64,000 nt of DNA, taken from positions 59,026,493-59,090,492 of the forward strand of contig NC_044573.1 in the NCBI RefSeq assembly GCF_901933205.1, written 5' to 3'. A model generated the notes under the pieces. The model searched no databases. It was not told the DNA's origin and saw only the letters and a program-made list of their open reading frames with translations. The translations under genes were made by a program, and so were the position numbers. Positions 35,101-50,000 of the stretch are shown piece by piece. Numbering within the stretch: position 1 is the stretch's first letter; each line of letters starts with the position of its first letter. The DNA is from Camarhynchus parvulus. Lineage: Eukaryota > Chordata > Aves > Passeriformes > Thraupidae.

Positions 35101-38100
35101 TCCTAAAGAGCTGCTTAGAAATGTTAAACAACTACTGTAATTACCCAGCCTTTCTTAAATACTTTTTCCTCTGTGTCCAACTTCCCACAGATGCCATTCG
35201 TTTCTGAATGAAACAGCATAGGCACAAATGATCTGTCCTTGAGCTATTAATTTATTTCTCCTCTGACCTTCTGTACCACTTTTAAGTATTTACGGTGTCA
35301 GGAATGCCTTGGCTCACTGGTTTCAGCGTGGCTTTTATCTGCTTTTGGCTTCGCTTAGTTTAATAGGTCCCTTATCAATGCACCTCCTGTCTACCCTCTG
35401 GCAAGGGCGTGTGAGAACAAGGAAAAAGTAGTTTTTAGTGCTGGATACAGACACTAATCTCAGAAGTTATGGTAATGGACAGGTCTTCAATACAAAGCCC
35501 TAGTTTTACCCATTTGTTTAGTGTAGAAATCTAGTTTCACTGGGAGATGTGCAGCAATTCCAGCATACCGAGGGCAAATATTTCGAAGAGAACTATTAAA
35601 TCTATTTTAAATGCTCTTTCTAAAGTAGAGACCTCTGCGAATTTGCCCCAACAGAGCAAATCCTTGGGTCCCTTATCCCAGGAAGAGATTGTTCTTACTC
35701 CCCTTTTAGAATGTCCTCAAAGTGCAGCCACCTGCCTTTGAAAAAAAAATCAACCAAAAAAAAACCCCAAAACAAAACCAAAACTAAAAAATAATTGCCA
35801 GAAAAAGTTGACTAATCTTATATCAAAAGAACAGAAAACATGAAGTAAGCAGAATTATTCAACCCAGCTGTCTCTGGGACTTCACTGGACTTTATGAAGG
35901 AAGAGAAGGGCCAATTCTAACTTTTATGGGTCAGATTTTCTAAAATATGTAGTATATTTCTAACTGTCTTCTTAATACTGGATGTGTCACATTGGAAACT
36001 TGATTCTGACTGTGTGGTTTGTCCCTGTTTTTCCTAAAACTGTGACCCTTCACAGTCATTACAGTGACATCTAAACAGTGAGAGACTGGTTGGCAACCAG
36101 TCAATCAATGATTCTTTGTCACCATCAACATATAGTAAATAGCACCTTTTCTTTTTCTCTCTTTGTATTTAGCAAATAATTTGGCATAATTTTCTATACC
36201 ATTTTCATGGAAAAAGTTCAAACTTTTTATTAATTTGCTTTCATAGTATTCATGTGAAAAATACTTCCTTTTTGTATTGCATTGAAGAGCCTTTGGGACC
36301 TGGAGGCAACTAACTGGTCAAGCAATTTCTAAACATAGACACTTGAGCACATTTTTAAATGGTTACTTTTTCAAAATTTCTGTGCCCTTGTTTGGACTTC
36401 ACATTCTAGCAGAATCTATTAAAAGCAAATCAAAACAAAGCCACCTACCTGTATTGAACAAGTATCAACCCTGCAGTCCCAAAATGTGCACTTTGAATAG
36501 CATGCATGGCAGAGTGAGCTTCTCATTTTCTTTCCTTGACATTGTAGAAAATGAGATTGTCTCAGTTCTCTAAATCCAAAAAGGTTTAAACAAAGATTTA
36601 TGCTGTGAAATGTAATCCACAATGAAGTAACCCCATTCCTTGTTTTATTACATGGGCAGAAGGAAACATTCAGTGAAAATGAACACTGTGAAATCAATAT
36701 CAATCAAAATGAGGATTTGAACGTTTCTAGAAATAAAAAGGCTGTTATGATGTAGCAAAGGATGGAAAATTTGAACTTTCTTATTACATGGCTTGGACTG
36801 AATGTTGCTTTGTTCAGCTGGAAGTGACAGCAGGCTGACATTGGACCTTGTTTGCTTTGAGGTGAACAAGATCAGCTTCTCTACACATCTCTGAAGAGGT
36901 GTAGGTTTGGTGTAGTGCTGTTCAGAAGGGGCTCTTGCTGCTCTCTCTGGGCCCCACAGACATATAAGGTGCACTGGTCTGGCAGAAACAACTAAGAAGG
37001 AAGTGGTTGTGGACAAAAGCTTTGGGCATAATGAAAACAGCTGGGAGAGGTGCATATAGGTTTTCCTCTGTTTTTATAAAATCTCCTGTGTTATACGTGT
37101 GTCCCAATGGGAAGAATCCTTTCCCTGAAAGACAGAGATTTTTTTTACACAATTTCCATATCTTAGGAAAAAGTGGGAACAAGGCCAGTCTGTGAGAAAT
37201 TCTGTTGTGTTGAAAGCGTGCTGTGTTGAAGCTTCAGAAGAGAGCTCCTTCTCCTGGTTCAGTTGATATGGGCCATCCTGCAGTAGCCAGAGGCAGAACT
37301 GAGTCAGGTCATCCAAGGGGACCCATGAGTTCTTGTCAACTTTGTGCAGTGTGTCCTTAAACCTAACATGGATATGTCAGCAGTTGCCTTCTGCATCCGC
37401 CTGTAGATGGAGCCTGACTGAAAGTGACAATTCCTGTGATCTGATGAGCTGCTGATGTCTCACAGGCCAAGGAGCTGATAGAAATTATAAACTGCATTGG
37501 CAGTAGTGACAGGAGACGGATTAGACCTTTTGGAGTAACATGACCTAGGTACAGCCTTTGTGGGGCTCTTGAGCTGTTGGTCTTGGAGGAGTTGCAGAGG
37601 GCTGGTGGAGGCATGAACTGCCAAATTCTCACAATTATGGTAGAGATGGAGTCAGCATCTACCACTCAGCACATTGTAGGACATGCAGCTTAGGGGGAAA
37701 CATTCTGCTCCTCATCTCCTGCTCTGCCAATGGTGGGGCAGTGCCATTTATCCAAATATCTCAGAAGGGAAAGTCATTCAAGCCCTCCAATAATGAAAGT
37801 ATCTTGTACCAACCTAATCAGTCACTGCTTACTTCTGCAGATGGGAGCAGCAATATGCATGAAAGAAGGGAGATTTATGAAATGCACACTGTATGTGTGC
37901 ATTTGTAGAATGTTGAATTCAACTATGTTGAAAATTAGTAACCCTTCCAGATCTTCTTCATTAGGCTGGATCAAGCAGCAGTAATATAGATGATGCCATC
38001 AATAACATCCTTTCTACCAGTGACACATGGTCTTGCTGCAATTGTAGTTCAGGGTGGGTTGAATTACACATTTCTCATCATGAAAGGGTTGAGATGCAGA

Positions 38101-41100
38101 TTGAGACTCAAAATCTCTTTCTGCCAAGATTCAGAGACATCAGCTTGCTTAAAAATGAATACAAAAGAGTTAAAGAGTTACATTTATCCAGACTTTTAAC
38201 ATTTTTCTCGTGAATAGAATATTTGCCGGTGTCTGCCAACTCTGTACCCTTCATGGCCCTTTCAGATCCTTAGGAAAAAAAGGTTTTCTTAGGAAAGTAA
38301 GAAAAAAAAGTCTGTTCAAGTATTTGGAACTCATTCACACAAGGGTTTGCCATTGCTTTAAAGAGATGAAAGCTGTGCTAGCCTTTAATTCTGCATCTGA
38401 GATGCCCTGACTTTCAGCAGGGAACAGAGAGACTGTATAGATCCAGGTTTTTTTGTTAATATGGAGATTCTCACCTGATAACCACTGAACACCAGACTGA
38501 AAAGCAACCATGGAACGTCTTAAAGAAGGAGCGTCAGTAAAAGGTGTTTCTGATGTGGTATTAAGTGGAATTACTTAAATTTAAAAGTATACTGTAAGTC
38601 AGAGATGTTGAAGAGGCTGTACAGCATTCAAATTGTTTTCCGTTTCTTCTTGATGTATTCAATACTATCCTGTCAGTCTCTGGGGGTGTGGATCTGTAGA
38701 GATCTTTGTCATAATTCTTACTTCCAGCTGACAATCTGGTATGTTTATGGTACAACACTGAAGAGAGACAGATAACCCTATTTGCTGCTCTATATGTTAA
38801 TTCTATTTTAGCAATGAAATATGCAGTGTACAAGTATGAAAAGATTTCTAGTAGCATCTGGCAGTTTCCAAAAATTGGGTAGGGAGACAGTTGGAAAAGA
38901 GTATAATCAAAATGTTTGTACATCTGGAGCACTTAATCTTTTTTTACTCCACAAAAGTGTTCCTGTCCTTCTTATCCTGTCACATAGTTATTTCTGTAGT
39001 TAGAAATATAGAGTAGAAATATAAAGTATAATGAAGTGAGTTTTATTTCAGTAGTGTCTGACCGCTCTGATTTTTCATACATTTGTAATGCAACTCTTTC
39101 CATAGTATCTTTATGTGCTTTCATGGTAAAATGGCAAGAAGATTTTGTCTTCTTTCCACCATTCAAATTAAGTTTGCAATGTATTAAAAAAAATATTGGC
39201 ACTTGTTCTTAGTCACTTCTAGACAAAAAGTACTAGAATATATAAAAGAAACATTGAGAAGATACTGCTTGCAGACTTGCTAGTTTGTTTTCTGCTAGTG
39301 AAAGAGATGGATCTTACTTGGTTTTTTAAAATGCATTTATATTGCTTGCAGCAGCAGCAGCAGTAAAAAAAGCTGCAACTCATTACTACATTGTCAAACA
39401 GAACAACTTTCTTTCTCTTAGAAAATAATTTAATTCTCTTTTACTTAAAATAACTGTGTGTGAGGACTAATGAATTTTTCCAAACTTCCACTCATGCACA
39501 TTTGTAATCCAGAAAATAGTTTCTTATTTTTCACTATTATTTTCTTGGTTCTAAGTACCCCTTCCACTGGGCTTGTGAGTCTGTTTGCAGAAATATTGGA
39601 GAAATATAGCTAATATGATAATCTTAATGCAAACTGACATGCACAGAAATTTACGTCAGAAAAATGAAGCAGGGGACCTTGCTGTAGGATTATATGGCCA
39701 GCAAATCCATCTTTCAAACTATGGCTGAATTTGCAAAGTGTGAGTGGTAATTAAAGTTGGCTGACTTGGTCCCCAAAGCAGGGCACCTCAGAAGGACGTG
39801 GATTTTTCAGCAGAGCAGGGCTCAGGTGAGTGTGTTTTTTCACTGTTTTTTAATTGACACCTCTTGCTGAGGATCTAGAGGCAGTCACAGTCATTAGTTG
39901 CTTATGAAAAGCCTTACACAGTCTTGGATCCATGGATGAAACCACTGTAGATGTGCTGAACTGTGTTTCTTTGGTGACAGAGTAGGTGGAAACAGAAATG
40001 TCAATAATTTTGATGCTGAAAGATGGATCTTCTCCATAACATGCTGGAATAAAGAAGTTTAATATACCCAGAACACTGAACCATTCCCACATGACTTTTA
40101 TCTCCTTCTTCTAACCAACCAGGCTAGATTCCCAGGTGATCAGCCCAGGCTTTGGGAAAGGACAGAAGTGTGAACCAGTGGTGGCACCAGTAAAGGCTTT
40201 CCAGGGGGAAAGTCAATAGAAGGACCTGTTCCTCTTCTTCCCCTCACACTGCTACCACCCAGTTACAAATGAGAAGAAAAAGCCTGGTCTTGAGCATCTG
40301 TGGGATGGAGAAAATGAAGTTTAAATTCCATCTTTTTTGTTGTGGCTTCAGCTTTGTTGCAGTGCACTTGGAGAAGTGCCAGCATTTCACCTACCCCCTT
40401 TGCCTACCCTTGCTCCAAGCCTGAGCAAGTTCAGACAGGCAGACAGACAAGGCTTGCATTCCGTGTATCAGACACAAGAAAAATGACTTTCTCCTTCTGA
40501 AGGGGCTAAACAGTGTTTGATTTTTTATTAATAACTAAGAAGGAGAGATTGATCTAGCAATCTCCCTTGGCAGGGGAGGGGCAAACCTTGCAGGTGGGTA
40601 AGACCCAAGCTGTGCAGTGCCTGTCTGCACATTTCCATCCTAATCCAGCCTCTGATGCTTCCAGAGAAAGAAGCACTGTGACAAGCTTAACATGTGCTGT
40701 ACATACAGTAATTGTGCTTTAGTCAGCTGGCATTACTTTAAACAAACTCTTAGAGCAAAATAGGGGAATTGAATAGAGTGTCTGAGAGTGCACTGCAAGA
40801 GGACAATTTAGAAAGGCAGTAATACAATGGTTGCTACTGACTGGAGTCTTGCTCACAGTGAATTAATTCTAATATATTTGCTTCTTTATTTGATTCCACA
40901 GTGTTTCCTCTAATTGCATCATTGCCTTGGAGGGACAGTAGTTCTTCATCAGCTCCTTCAAATTGGGTCTGGAGACAATGTGAAAAAATGCTGTCTCCTT
41001 TACAGCGAAAGAAGCCAGCTAGAAAAAACCACCAGTCCCTTAATGCCGTTGCTCATTAGCTGTGAAGAGAATGATTGTAGCTGTATTGCTGCAGTGGCTG

Positions 41101-41621
41101 ACTCCTCCATGCCCTTGCCTCTCCAGTCACACTAAATGGGCTTCCAGGCAAGGGAGTGAGTGATGAATATTTATTCTGTTTATTACTTGGAAACAGCACT
41201 AACCATAAGCAGATCAGCAAGAGACAGACTGACAGTGTGTGTATGTGTAACTGCTGTGAAAAATGAAGAACATGCACCATGGCTAAATAACTTTGTTCTT
41301 GTTTGTTGCTGTAGACACGGATGTCTGATTTTGAGGGAAGTCACATGGGGAAAGAGAGGGGCTGAATTTGACTTAATTAATTTTGTTTTTTAAGCCGACA
41401 TCACTACGTACTGTGTAAGAGGATTTGCAGGGTATGTAAGCCTCCTCTAGAGTCACAGCTCTCTTCCCACAACTGGAGAAGGGAACGTGAGGTTACATTT
41501 AATTTTTGTGTCATATGAGGTTACATTTTTATGTGATGTCTGTGTGCTTGAAGAGCCTGTGCATCTGATGACAGCATGGTAATCGTGGTGTTGGCAGCAG
41601 TCCAGAAGGAAGAAACAGCAT
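32163..41621. other. Intergenic spacer, central 9.5 kb
   Basis: No gene recognised. Contains a 28-bp A/T palindrome (33936-33963), an A-rich tract (35741-35792), a (GCA)5 run at 39348-39362 and many short chance open frames on both strands (the longest, 36648-37055 minus and 34568-34975 plus, are 135 codons each with no domain). No conserved splice pattern seen. Confidence 0.65.
33936..33963. repeat. Perfect 28-bp A/T-rich palindrome
   Basis: AAAATTTACATATA and its exact reverse complement meet at 33949/33950 with no loop. Its core is a short (AT)n run, which makes such palindromes fairly easy to arise. Confidence 0.95.
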
Positions 41622-41628
41622 ACACACA

Positions 41629-41659
<31 letters not shown>
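41622..41659. repeat. (AC)n microsatellite
   Basis: About 18 AC dinucleotides with one AA interruption near 41630, followed by a CT/CA-rich tail (CTCACTCACTCACTC) to about 41698. Open frames here (VCVCVCV) are artefacts. Confidence 0.97.
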
Positions 41660-44196
41660 CCCTCACTCACTCACTCTCCCCCTCACTCCCACACACCCTC
41701 CCTGGTTTCAACCTCCTGAAATCTGCAGCTATGTCATCTCTTTGATGAGGTGGTGATTTTTGAAGATGTACTCGAGTGTTTTGTCTGATAGATGCATCAC
41801 AGCTACAGAATATGGTCCTTTAGAAATTTCCAGCCTCATGATGTACTCGTAGATCACACAGCACTTTAGCCTCTAATTGGCAAGGTAATGCTGGTGGCAC
41901 AGACTCTTGAGGAGAAAAGGAAGTGATTAGAACACTACAGCTCATTTTTGTTTTCTAGATCTGTAGCACTCTTTGTGCTTTAGGTGAGCTGGTTTTGGAC
42001 AGGGGACTTCTGAGTGGTAACTGATTTTCCATAAAGGACAGAACAACAACTGATGGATTTTGACAAACTTCTGCCTGCACTGGAATTAAGGCAGTAACAC
42101 TGTTCTGGGTTTCTTTTTGGCTCTGCTGGTTCTCTACATCACTTATGTCCTTAGGATACAGCAACTTAACGCATGAAATTCTCCCAATGCTCAAGGTGTC
42201 CTAATTGCAAATGACATCTATCCAGAATTCAGTCTTTGAGATGTAGGTCCATGAAAGATGCAATTAATCCTGGATCTATTCCAGTGGATATATTCTGGTA
42301 TACTATTTACTGGACTATGATTTCCATATAAAGACAATGAAAAATAAGAGGAAAGCTCAGTATAGAAAAGTAGTACAATTTCCTAAGAAATCTTAAGTGA
42401 CTGAAGATACCAGGACCTAGACCCAGGAACTTCTATTCACATTATTTAGAAATCCTGTCCTGCCTCATTTACTAGGAAGAATCTTGCTGAGTAGCCTGAT
42501 TGGGATTTTTGTGATTTTTATGCAGGGCAGACATAGCCGTTATTAACTGCAAACATAATAAACAAAATAAACGAGGAGATATGCTCAAACTTCCTCATTT
42601 TAGTGTTTAGATATCTACAGTTTCAGTCCAGCAGACAGAATTCCCTCAGTGGCTGCTGTTTGAAGTGATATTTTCATGAAGCTTTCTCTGCTGTCACTCA
42701 AAGTTGCCTCCCCCGTTACCTCCTGCTCCCTCACCTGCCTGCCTTTGCATGTCCCTTTCCTCCCTTTTTTTATCTCAGCTGTTGGGCAAGGACCTGTCAT
42801 ACAAAAGGTTGGCCACATACACAAATCTTTACAAGACGTTTTGCCTTTTGGCAATTTTTTTCTACTACCAAGGAAACATTAATCCTTAACAGAAATATTT
42901 TAAAAGGTAATAGAAGTTATAAAGCACTGGTAATGCCCAGAGCCTTCATGTTCTGGTCAGCTGCACTAGGGAGAGTGGAGAACCCAAGCAGTATTGAATA
43001 ATTTCTGTTACAGGACACTCTTTATTATTGCTCTTTATTATTGCTGTTAAGGTCCAATCTATATGCAGCAGCAGCAGAGCTACTCAGGCATGTTTGAGGA
43101 AAAATCTGTCTTTGGTAGATCTGTACATAATTCTTTGACATGTTATATTGGAAACCACAAAAGAGTCTTGCTTTTTGCTTTTTTGATGGAAATTAGCAGA
43201 CAGGGAACTGAAGGCAGAAGTTTCAAAGGGCAAACAAATAAAATGGAATGGTGTTGTTATTGCATTGGGTAATTTAATTTCCTGGTTTTATGGGTTTACC
43301 ATAGGTATGGTCTTTGTAGTAAGCCCAAATTATGACATTTGGTTATTAATAGAAAAACAGATGAGTTAATATTCCTAAAGCATCTTAAAGACAAGTACTT
43401 AATAAATACTGTGACTTGTTACTATTTTATGTTAAACACTTAGTTTTTAAAGTTGTTACCAAAGTTAGTCTGCATGTTTAAGACTTTCAATTCTGGCTAT
43501 ATATTTATTTTACACGTATCAGCAAACAAATGTTTCATTGTCGTACTAATTTCGGTCGGACTTTTATTCTTCATGACAACTAGATACACAAAGTTTGAAT
43601 TTTAGCTCAGAATGAACTTGTATGTTTAACTTCCCTTGCATCATAGGTTGAAGGTGTGATTGTGGCAGTAACTTCTGGTGAGATTACTCAGTCTAGCTAC
43701 TACTGGCCTGAAGTAATAACTCTCCATATCAGAACAGCCATTGGCATGTGAGGTGTACTATCTACCACTCCGTTCTCATTCCCAATACTCACAAAACTTA
43801 AAATACTTTTAATCCAACAGAGATTTTCTCAATATGATGTAAAGTACTAAATGCTGGCTTCCACATGTTCACCACCATCATATTTAAATTGCAAAGCCAC
43901 TGAATAAATTTAATATAGTGAAATACTGGAGGTAGGCTCTGGTGCAGTAGATCAGAGCCTTCAATCCCTTTTGGGTGGGTCCTGGTTTGGGCACCCTTCA
44001 TAAAGAGGCTGAATGCCTTCCTGCCTGACACCAGTGTGTTAATTTTTTAAATTTTGCAATTGCAAATCAGTATTCCTTTCTCAGTACCAAGTCAGGGGCA
44101 AGTCAGTTTGACTCAACTGTATTTGCACTGCTGTATAAAACGTGTGGTGACACAATGATTTTATGACCTTTTCTGCGAATGGATCCTGTGCGCTAG

Positions 44197-44241
44197 GTGG
44201 TTGAGATCTTTGTGGTTGAGACCTTTGAGGCTGAGATTTTT
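44197..44241. repeat. 15-bp imperfect tandem repeat, three copies
   Basis: GTGGTTGAGATCTTT, GTGGTTGAGACCTTT and GAGGCTGAGATTTTT follow one another without spacing. Confidence 0.85.
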
Positions 44242-46980
44242 AGCCTAGCCAACGTACGCATTAACAGGGATATTCAAATGTATCTTTCTTCACTGGTGCC
44301 TTTTCATTACACTGGAAAATGAGCTTTAGTTGCTTTGGCTGCAGTGCTTGATAAAGGTATGAATGCCTCTTGCCCTTCCATTTAGAGGGGAAAAAATATT
44401 AGAGCCCTCAGACTGGCTAATGAAATAGAGGGAGAAACATGGTCATTAGCTGAAGTGGTGGTTGGCTCCTGAGCCAACTCTTCCACTGTAAGGAAGCAGT
44501 TGATGCTCTTAGGAGATTTGCTTATTTCAGTGGATAATGGTTCTGCTTATTGAGTTTGCGCAAATGCATTTGATTTAGTCAATTTAGGCTCTGCATTTAA
44601 GCAAATTACAACTTAGGACTCGATCAGCAAGAGGTAAATTAGTTTGAACGCATATAAAAGGATCTTGCTGAGGGTAAATTTACAGTCAAACCATTACACG
44701 GAAATCAAAATGTGCAGTACACATCAGGTTTGATAAATGAAGCAGGACTATAAAATTGCCCTTATCTTGAAGTGTGCTTGCATTTAGACAGCTACAGAGT
44801 TCAAGTGCTTGTTATGTCTGCTGTCTTGAACTGGCTCAGGAGAGAGAAATCTCTCCAAAGTTGGAATTACAAAATTAAAAAAGAGGAGAAGAATCCTTGC
44901 GTTACTCAGCTCTTCTTCCTCTGTTCCTTGGTCTCCTGTCCACTGGAACACTTGCCAAGTATGGGCATGGGGTGCTGATGCCTATTAGGGAAAGACATTA
45001 TCATGGGAGAAACCTTGTGCACAAATAAAAATGGGGAATTCCTGCCTAGGCCATTGCTCTGCAAATATGAGAGAGTGAACTAGGCACCCTCTTCAAACTC
45101 TTTCTACTGTGAGGTGGAGAATTTTGATGGTTTGCGATTTTCTTTGCTGTGAGATTGTTTACCCTAGAACTAGGGCCATCCACACATCTTTCAAGAGTAT
45201 CTCCCATGGTACAGGAAAATAATTATTTTGTTCCTTAATTGCCTCAAATCAGCCACAGAATAAATGGTAGAAAAATCAGGTAGACAAACAATTTTTGATT
45301 TGTAATTAAGAATTTTTTAAATTTTGAAAATATACTATATCTGTCAAGAAAGAAACCTGCCGATATTCTTAAGGTCACTGATTATCTGATTATAGGTGTA
45401 AAATACTACCAGACAAAACTTAATTTTTATAGACCAAAAAGTAGGATATTACAAAGAGAAATGGTTTATTAAAAACACCATGGAAAAGAGAAAGGCCAAC
45501 TAAACAATAAAAATTTTTAGTTTTATAAACAGGGAACAGAAGACCATCCATGAACTAGGCAGCTAAATGGTAAACTTAATTCTCCATCTGTTCTAGTACT
45601 TTTAACAGTATCTAAGCAGCAGCAACATCCAATGTCTTTTATGGAATCACATTTTAGAGACTTCACAACCCAACATGCCAGTGCCAGCTGGTGTTTGAAA
45701 GCACACTCCTGCTGCATTTCAGTTTATAAAACTGCTCTGAGGCTTAAAATAACAGATACCTTATGGACAATGTGCACAACGGTGTGCTTGTGCACTGTGG
45801 CCAGGCTTGTCTCAGTCTTGCACTGAATGTATTGGCTCCTCACAAACTTGGCCTTAGAGCTAGGGTATGGATGAACGTCGAGGTTACAGTATCACTTTGA
45901 ACATTACTTGTCAGGTTTAATGTAGGTATGTTGGATTTTCATCAGCGATGACTGCTTAATTTGTATTTTCAAGTGTAATGTCTGGATATAGGGCTTTTTT
46001 TCCCTCTCTTTTTTCCCTTTGTAGAATGACCAATAAGCAACTCAAGAGCATAGGAAGCAACCTTGAATTTTCTGGCCCAGAGTAATTCAGAAACACTGTT
46101 GAAAACCTACCTAGATCTATAACCATTAACTGGTTGTTGAATAGTTGTAATCTTCAGGAGAGTAAACTGTCAAAAGTATACAGACACAATGAGTAGAACT
46201 TTTTTGAGTTTTTTTACATTCTTTCATTTTCATGAGAAAAGCCAAAGGAAAACCACAGTGAGCTATTTTGTATCTGGCCCTGGTGCAGATTTGCAGATGA
46301 ATTACTCCTATCTGTAGCAACCTTTTTCTCTGCCCTGCTGTCGTGACATTCCTGACCTGCTTATTTCACAGCTGTCCCTTTGGCTGCATGAATACTACTC
46401 TTGTATGGACATGTGATTTCAGCATTTTGCACCATTGTAACCTTTTCCTTCAATGTGCACCAGCTGGATGCAGCATCAGGTGAAAGCTGGGTTTTACAAT
46501 TTAGGGCAACCCACTGTTGCAAGTAGATTTTGTCTGGGGATGTCACTCTTTTGCCCAGCTATCCATGGCCTGGAGGAGATACAGTAGAGTATTAACAACA
46601 CCCTGGCCCTTTTGATCTTGAGACTTTGAACAAGGCGGTGTTTTTTTGAGAGCAGTCAAGAAGTTATTAGATTTTTCTACTTGCCTCAGTGTCAGTGAAT
46701 TCTCAACCAATCTAATCAGTTATTCAAGCCAAATTCGCCTCCTTTGTTAAATTTCTATTACTTTATGGGGAGAATTGTTCAGATTGTCAAAATTGACTGA
46801 ATAGTAGCAATAATGCAGCCAATAACAGAAAGAAATGGGCTTAAGGGAATACACGTGCAAGGTTTATTTTTCACTCTCTGAATGCTGTAGCTCTGTGAGA
46901 AAGATGTAAGAGGTTGTACTTGCAGCTTGGGTTTAGTGAGTCTGGATGTTGGGGTTTTTTTCCTTGGTCTTTGTGGGAGT

Positions 46981-47057
46981 TTTTTGGGGTTTTTTTTGTT
47001 GTTTTTTGTTGTGTTTTTTGTTTGTTTGTTTGTTTGTTTTGTTTTTTTTTTTTTTTT
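46981..47057. repeat. T-rich tract with GTTT repeats
   Basis: Seventy-seven bases of almost only T and G, with four GTTT units, ending in a run of about 16 T. On the minus strand this could be the A-rich remnant of a retroposed tail, but no element body is recognised beside it. Confidence 0.85.
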
Positions 47058-50000
47058 AAAAGGAAAGTAGCTAGTAATGTTTGATATTACCTATTCTGGA
47101 ATTTTTTCCCTAAGCTGGGGTTCTGCTGTATTCAATCAAGAGTAACCCTAATGCTGGGTGCTGTAGTGGATTGTAGCAGAGCCACTAAGTCTAATTGGGA
47201 AGAAAGGTTTCAGCAGTCACATTAAGTGAAACAAAACACCCAGGGTGGCAGCAGGCCTCTCTGCAGCTTCTGCAGTGAGCAAATTTTGCTGCTTGTTTGT
47301 AGCTGCTGCAGTCAGCCCATGCTGCCGTGCTCTTCAGTTGATGGATCAGGCTTATAATTTGGATTTTGGGGCAGTGTGGGCTAGAAGAGCTCTGGAGGTG
47401 GCATTTGCAGACACAGTGAAGGACAGCCTGTAGCTTCCTCTGTTCATTTGAAGTAGAAACTCTACTGAGATGGGTGTCTCAGCAACAGTTTGACACAACA
47501 TCATTTGTTTCTAAGCAGCAAAATTTTTTTATAGCTGAAGGTTTACTCCCTTCTCAACATAATTGTCCACAACACAGACAAAGAACAAGCCAAGAAAAAA
47601 TATAAGAGGAGCAATGGTTTTCCCTTAAGCAAATGTAGCATAAACCCAGAATCTTTAAATAAGGAATAAAATAGAGCTGTTGCTTGAGCAGGGGCTAAAT
47701 AAGAAATACTAAAATAACCAGTAATATTTGCATATTTCCTGGATGTTCAAGTGGTCTGAACTGATGCAAACTGTAGAGGTACCACTCTCTGCTGTCTTAG
47801 GCCAGTCTGTGCCTCCAGACACTTCAGTGCTCAAGATGACTCTAACTTCATATAATTCAAAGTTGTGGAGGAAACTGCTCTGGCTTTTTCCACCTAACCC
47901 TCTGCCTCTAGGGTCATAGGAGTCCACGTCACCCTAAGTGCTTCATTCCCTCAATTCAGAGAGATGGGCAGTTTTTCATCTCCCAGAGAGCCATTCTGTT
48001 GACATGGAACTCAGTGAAGGAGTGAGGCCTTTGGCTGTTTAAATCAAATTCATGTTGTATTGCAGAGCAGAATCATAATGAAGAAAACCACAGGAAATGT
48101 AGCTACTCTAGGGCCTCAACTGCCAGTCATCCTTCCTTGCTCATGCCAACTAGAAGAACCAAAGTTGTCAAAATAAATTATGTTTGAAAGGGTAGATGTC
48201 ACAGCAGATTATTCAGCCTTGCAGATTTTTTTGTAATACTGTATATCATAAAAAATAGTCTTTGAAATTCTAGGCACCTACTTTCATTATTATCCTCATT
48301 ACAGAGTGATAGATAAATGCTGGGCAGGCAGGAAGCCTCCGTTTAATTTTGTACTCAAATGTACTTTTAAGAAAAGATGGGGTAAAAGGAGGGGACTCTA
48401 GCATTAGGAGAGTTTTGTGCAGTTCTCTTCAAAATAAGTAAGAGCCAAGTCCATAGTCAAGTGAAAACTGGGAGATGGGTGTGATTTGGGCTAAAGAATG
48501 ATGTTGGTCCTGTGGGATCATTAAACATGTATGAGAGCACTGACTGCTGGAGATTTTTCCCTAGGGTTTTCTTTCTTTGCTTAAATTAGACATTTTAGTT
48601 TCTGAAGTGCTGTCATTTTATGCTATGTTGCCCACTAAATTTGAACAGGAAAGGATTTTTTTTGAGTTAAAACAGATGGATCACATTTGGAATTATCTGG
48701 GACTTTTTGAAGAAATTATTTGTACTCTTGAGTATGAAGAATAACACCATAGAAATATATAACCTGAATAATTTGGGGTTTTGTTTCAATTTCATGACAT
48801 GATACATTAATAGTGTATTTAAGAAATTATCTTCAAGAAAGGTCTGTATGGTTTTGTGTCCAGGTATGAAGCATGAAGTGGTGAAAGTGACAATCCTTTC
48901 TACATACTTGCAGCAGAACTTCAGGCCATGTGTACGCCCTCAGACTTGATGGTTGACTGAAGAACTGGTAGACTTTTGTTATTAGGAAATGCAGAAAATG
49001 AAAAAAAAAAGGTTAAAAAACCATTGAGGATATTTTCAGAAGAATTTTATTTGTTTTCATAAAATCTTAGCTGAAAACTGAAAGGTCTTCTTAAAAGTTT
49101 AAAAACTGGTGTGTATGTGGGGATTGGGAACTTTTGGTGGTCCTTCATTGAATGTGTTCTTATGAAGGGTATGGAGTACACTTTTCTTGTTGGTCAGAAA
49201 CAAGCCAATGAAAAATTTTACTTGCATGTACTGAGATTCAGTAGGTTATCTCAGACTGCCTAGAAGCTGAACAAGGGAAGGCCTAGAACAGACATTCCTG
49301 GTCGTTTCTGTGATAAAAGAGAGATGGGAGAAATGGTTTGGGTTTTTCGGCATTTTAAGTTTTTCTTGTGAATTCTAAAGAAAAATGCTAAGCCAGAAAC
49401 ATACTCTCTTTGCAAGCTTCTATAAAGAGCTGAAAGTGTGATTTAATAGAATGAAAAAGGAAATTATTCTTTGCAGAGAGTTTGAGAACTACTTGCATTT
49501 AAAATTGAAAACACAACCTATTTGAACGTAGCAGTTGGCCTAAATGATGAGGGATTTGTCTTGTTCAGAGTAACTGTCTGTCATAAATGTCTAAAAGTGA
49601 CAACACTCAACAAGATCAATTTTAAAACAATTTAAAAACACCTGGATGTGAGTTTTTTTGTTTTGAGGTTTAGCAGTAGAGTATTTAAAGTGTGAGGGGG
49701 GAAAAATGGCAGTAAAAACATCTGTATGCAAAATATCCACCAAAATAAGGTTTTAAATACTTGTGGTAAATATGTATTAAAAGTTTGCAGTTTTGAATTG
49801 GAAAGGTATTGCATTGTTCCCAGCACAGTCAGCAGTGGCATAATCTCCAGCAGCTGCATATGGCTCTGAAGCTCACAACCTGCTGGTTTCAGGCAATTTT
49901 AATCTTTATCTGAAATCTGACAATCTATTAATCTCTTGTATGGCAAAAGGGAGTAATAGGGAGCTGGGATCATTCCCAGATGCTCTGCTGAATCTTCAAA

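Noticed and set aside
36648..37055. 135-codon minus-strand frame in the spacer
   Set aside because: No domain, no splice support, overlapped by other frames of similar length; chance.
41453..41659. Frame with VCVCVCV repeat
   Set aside because: Product of translating the CA microsatellite.
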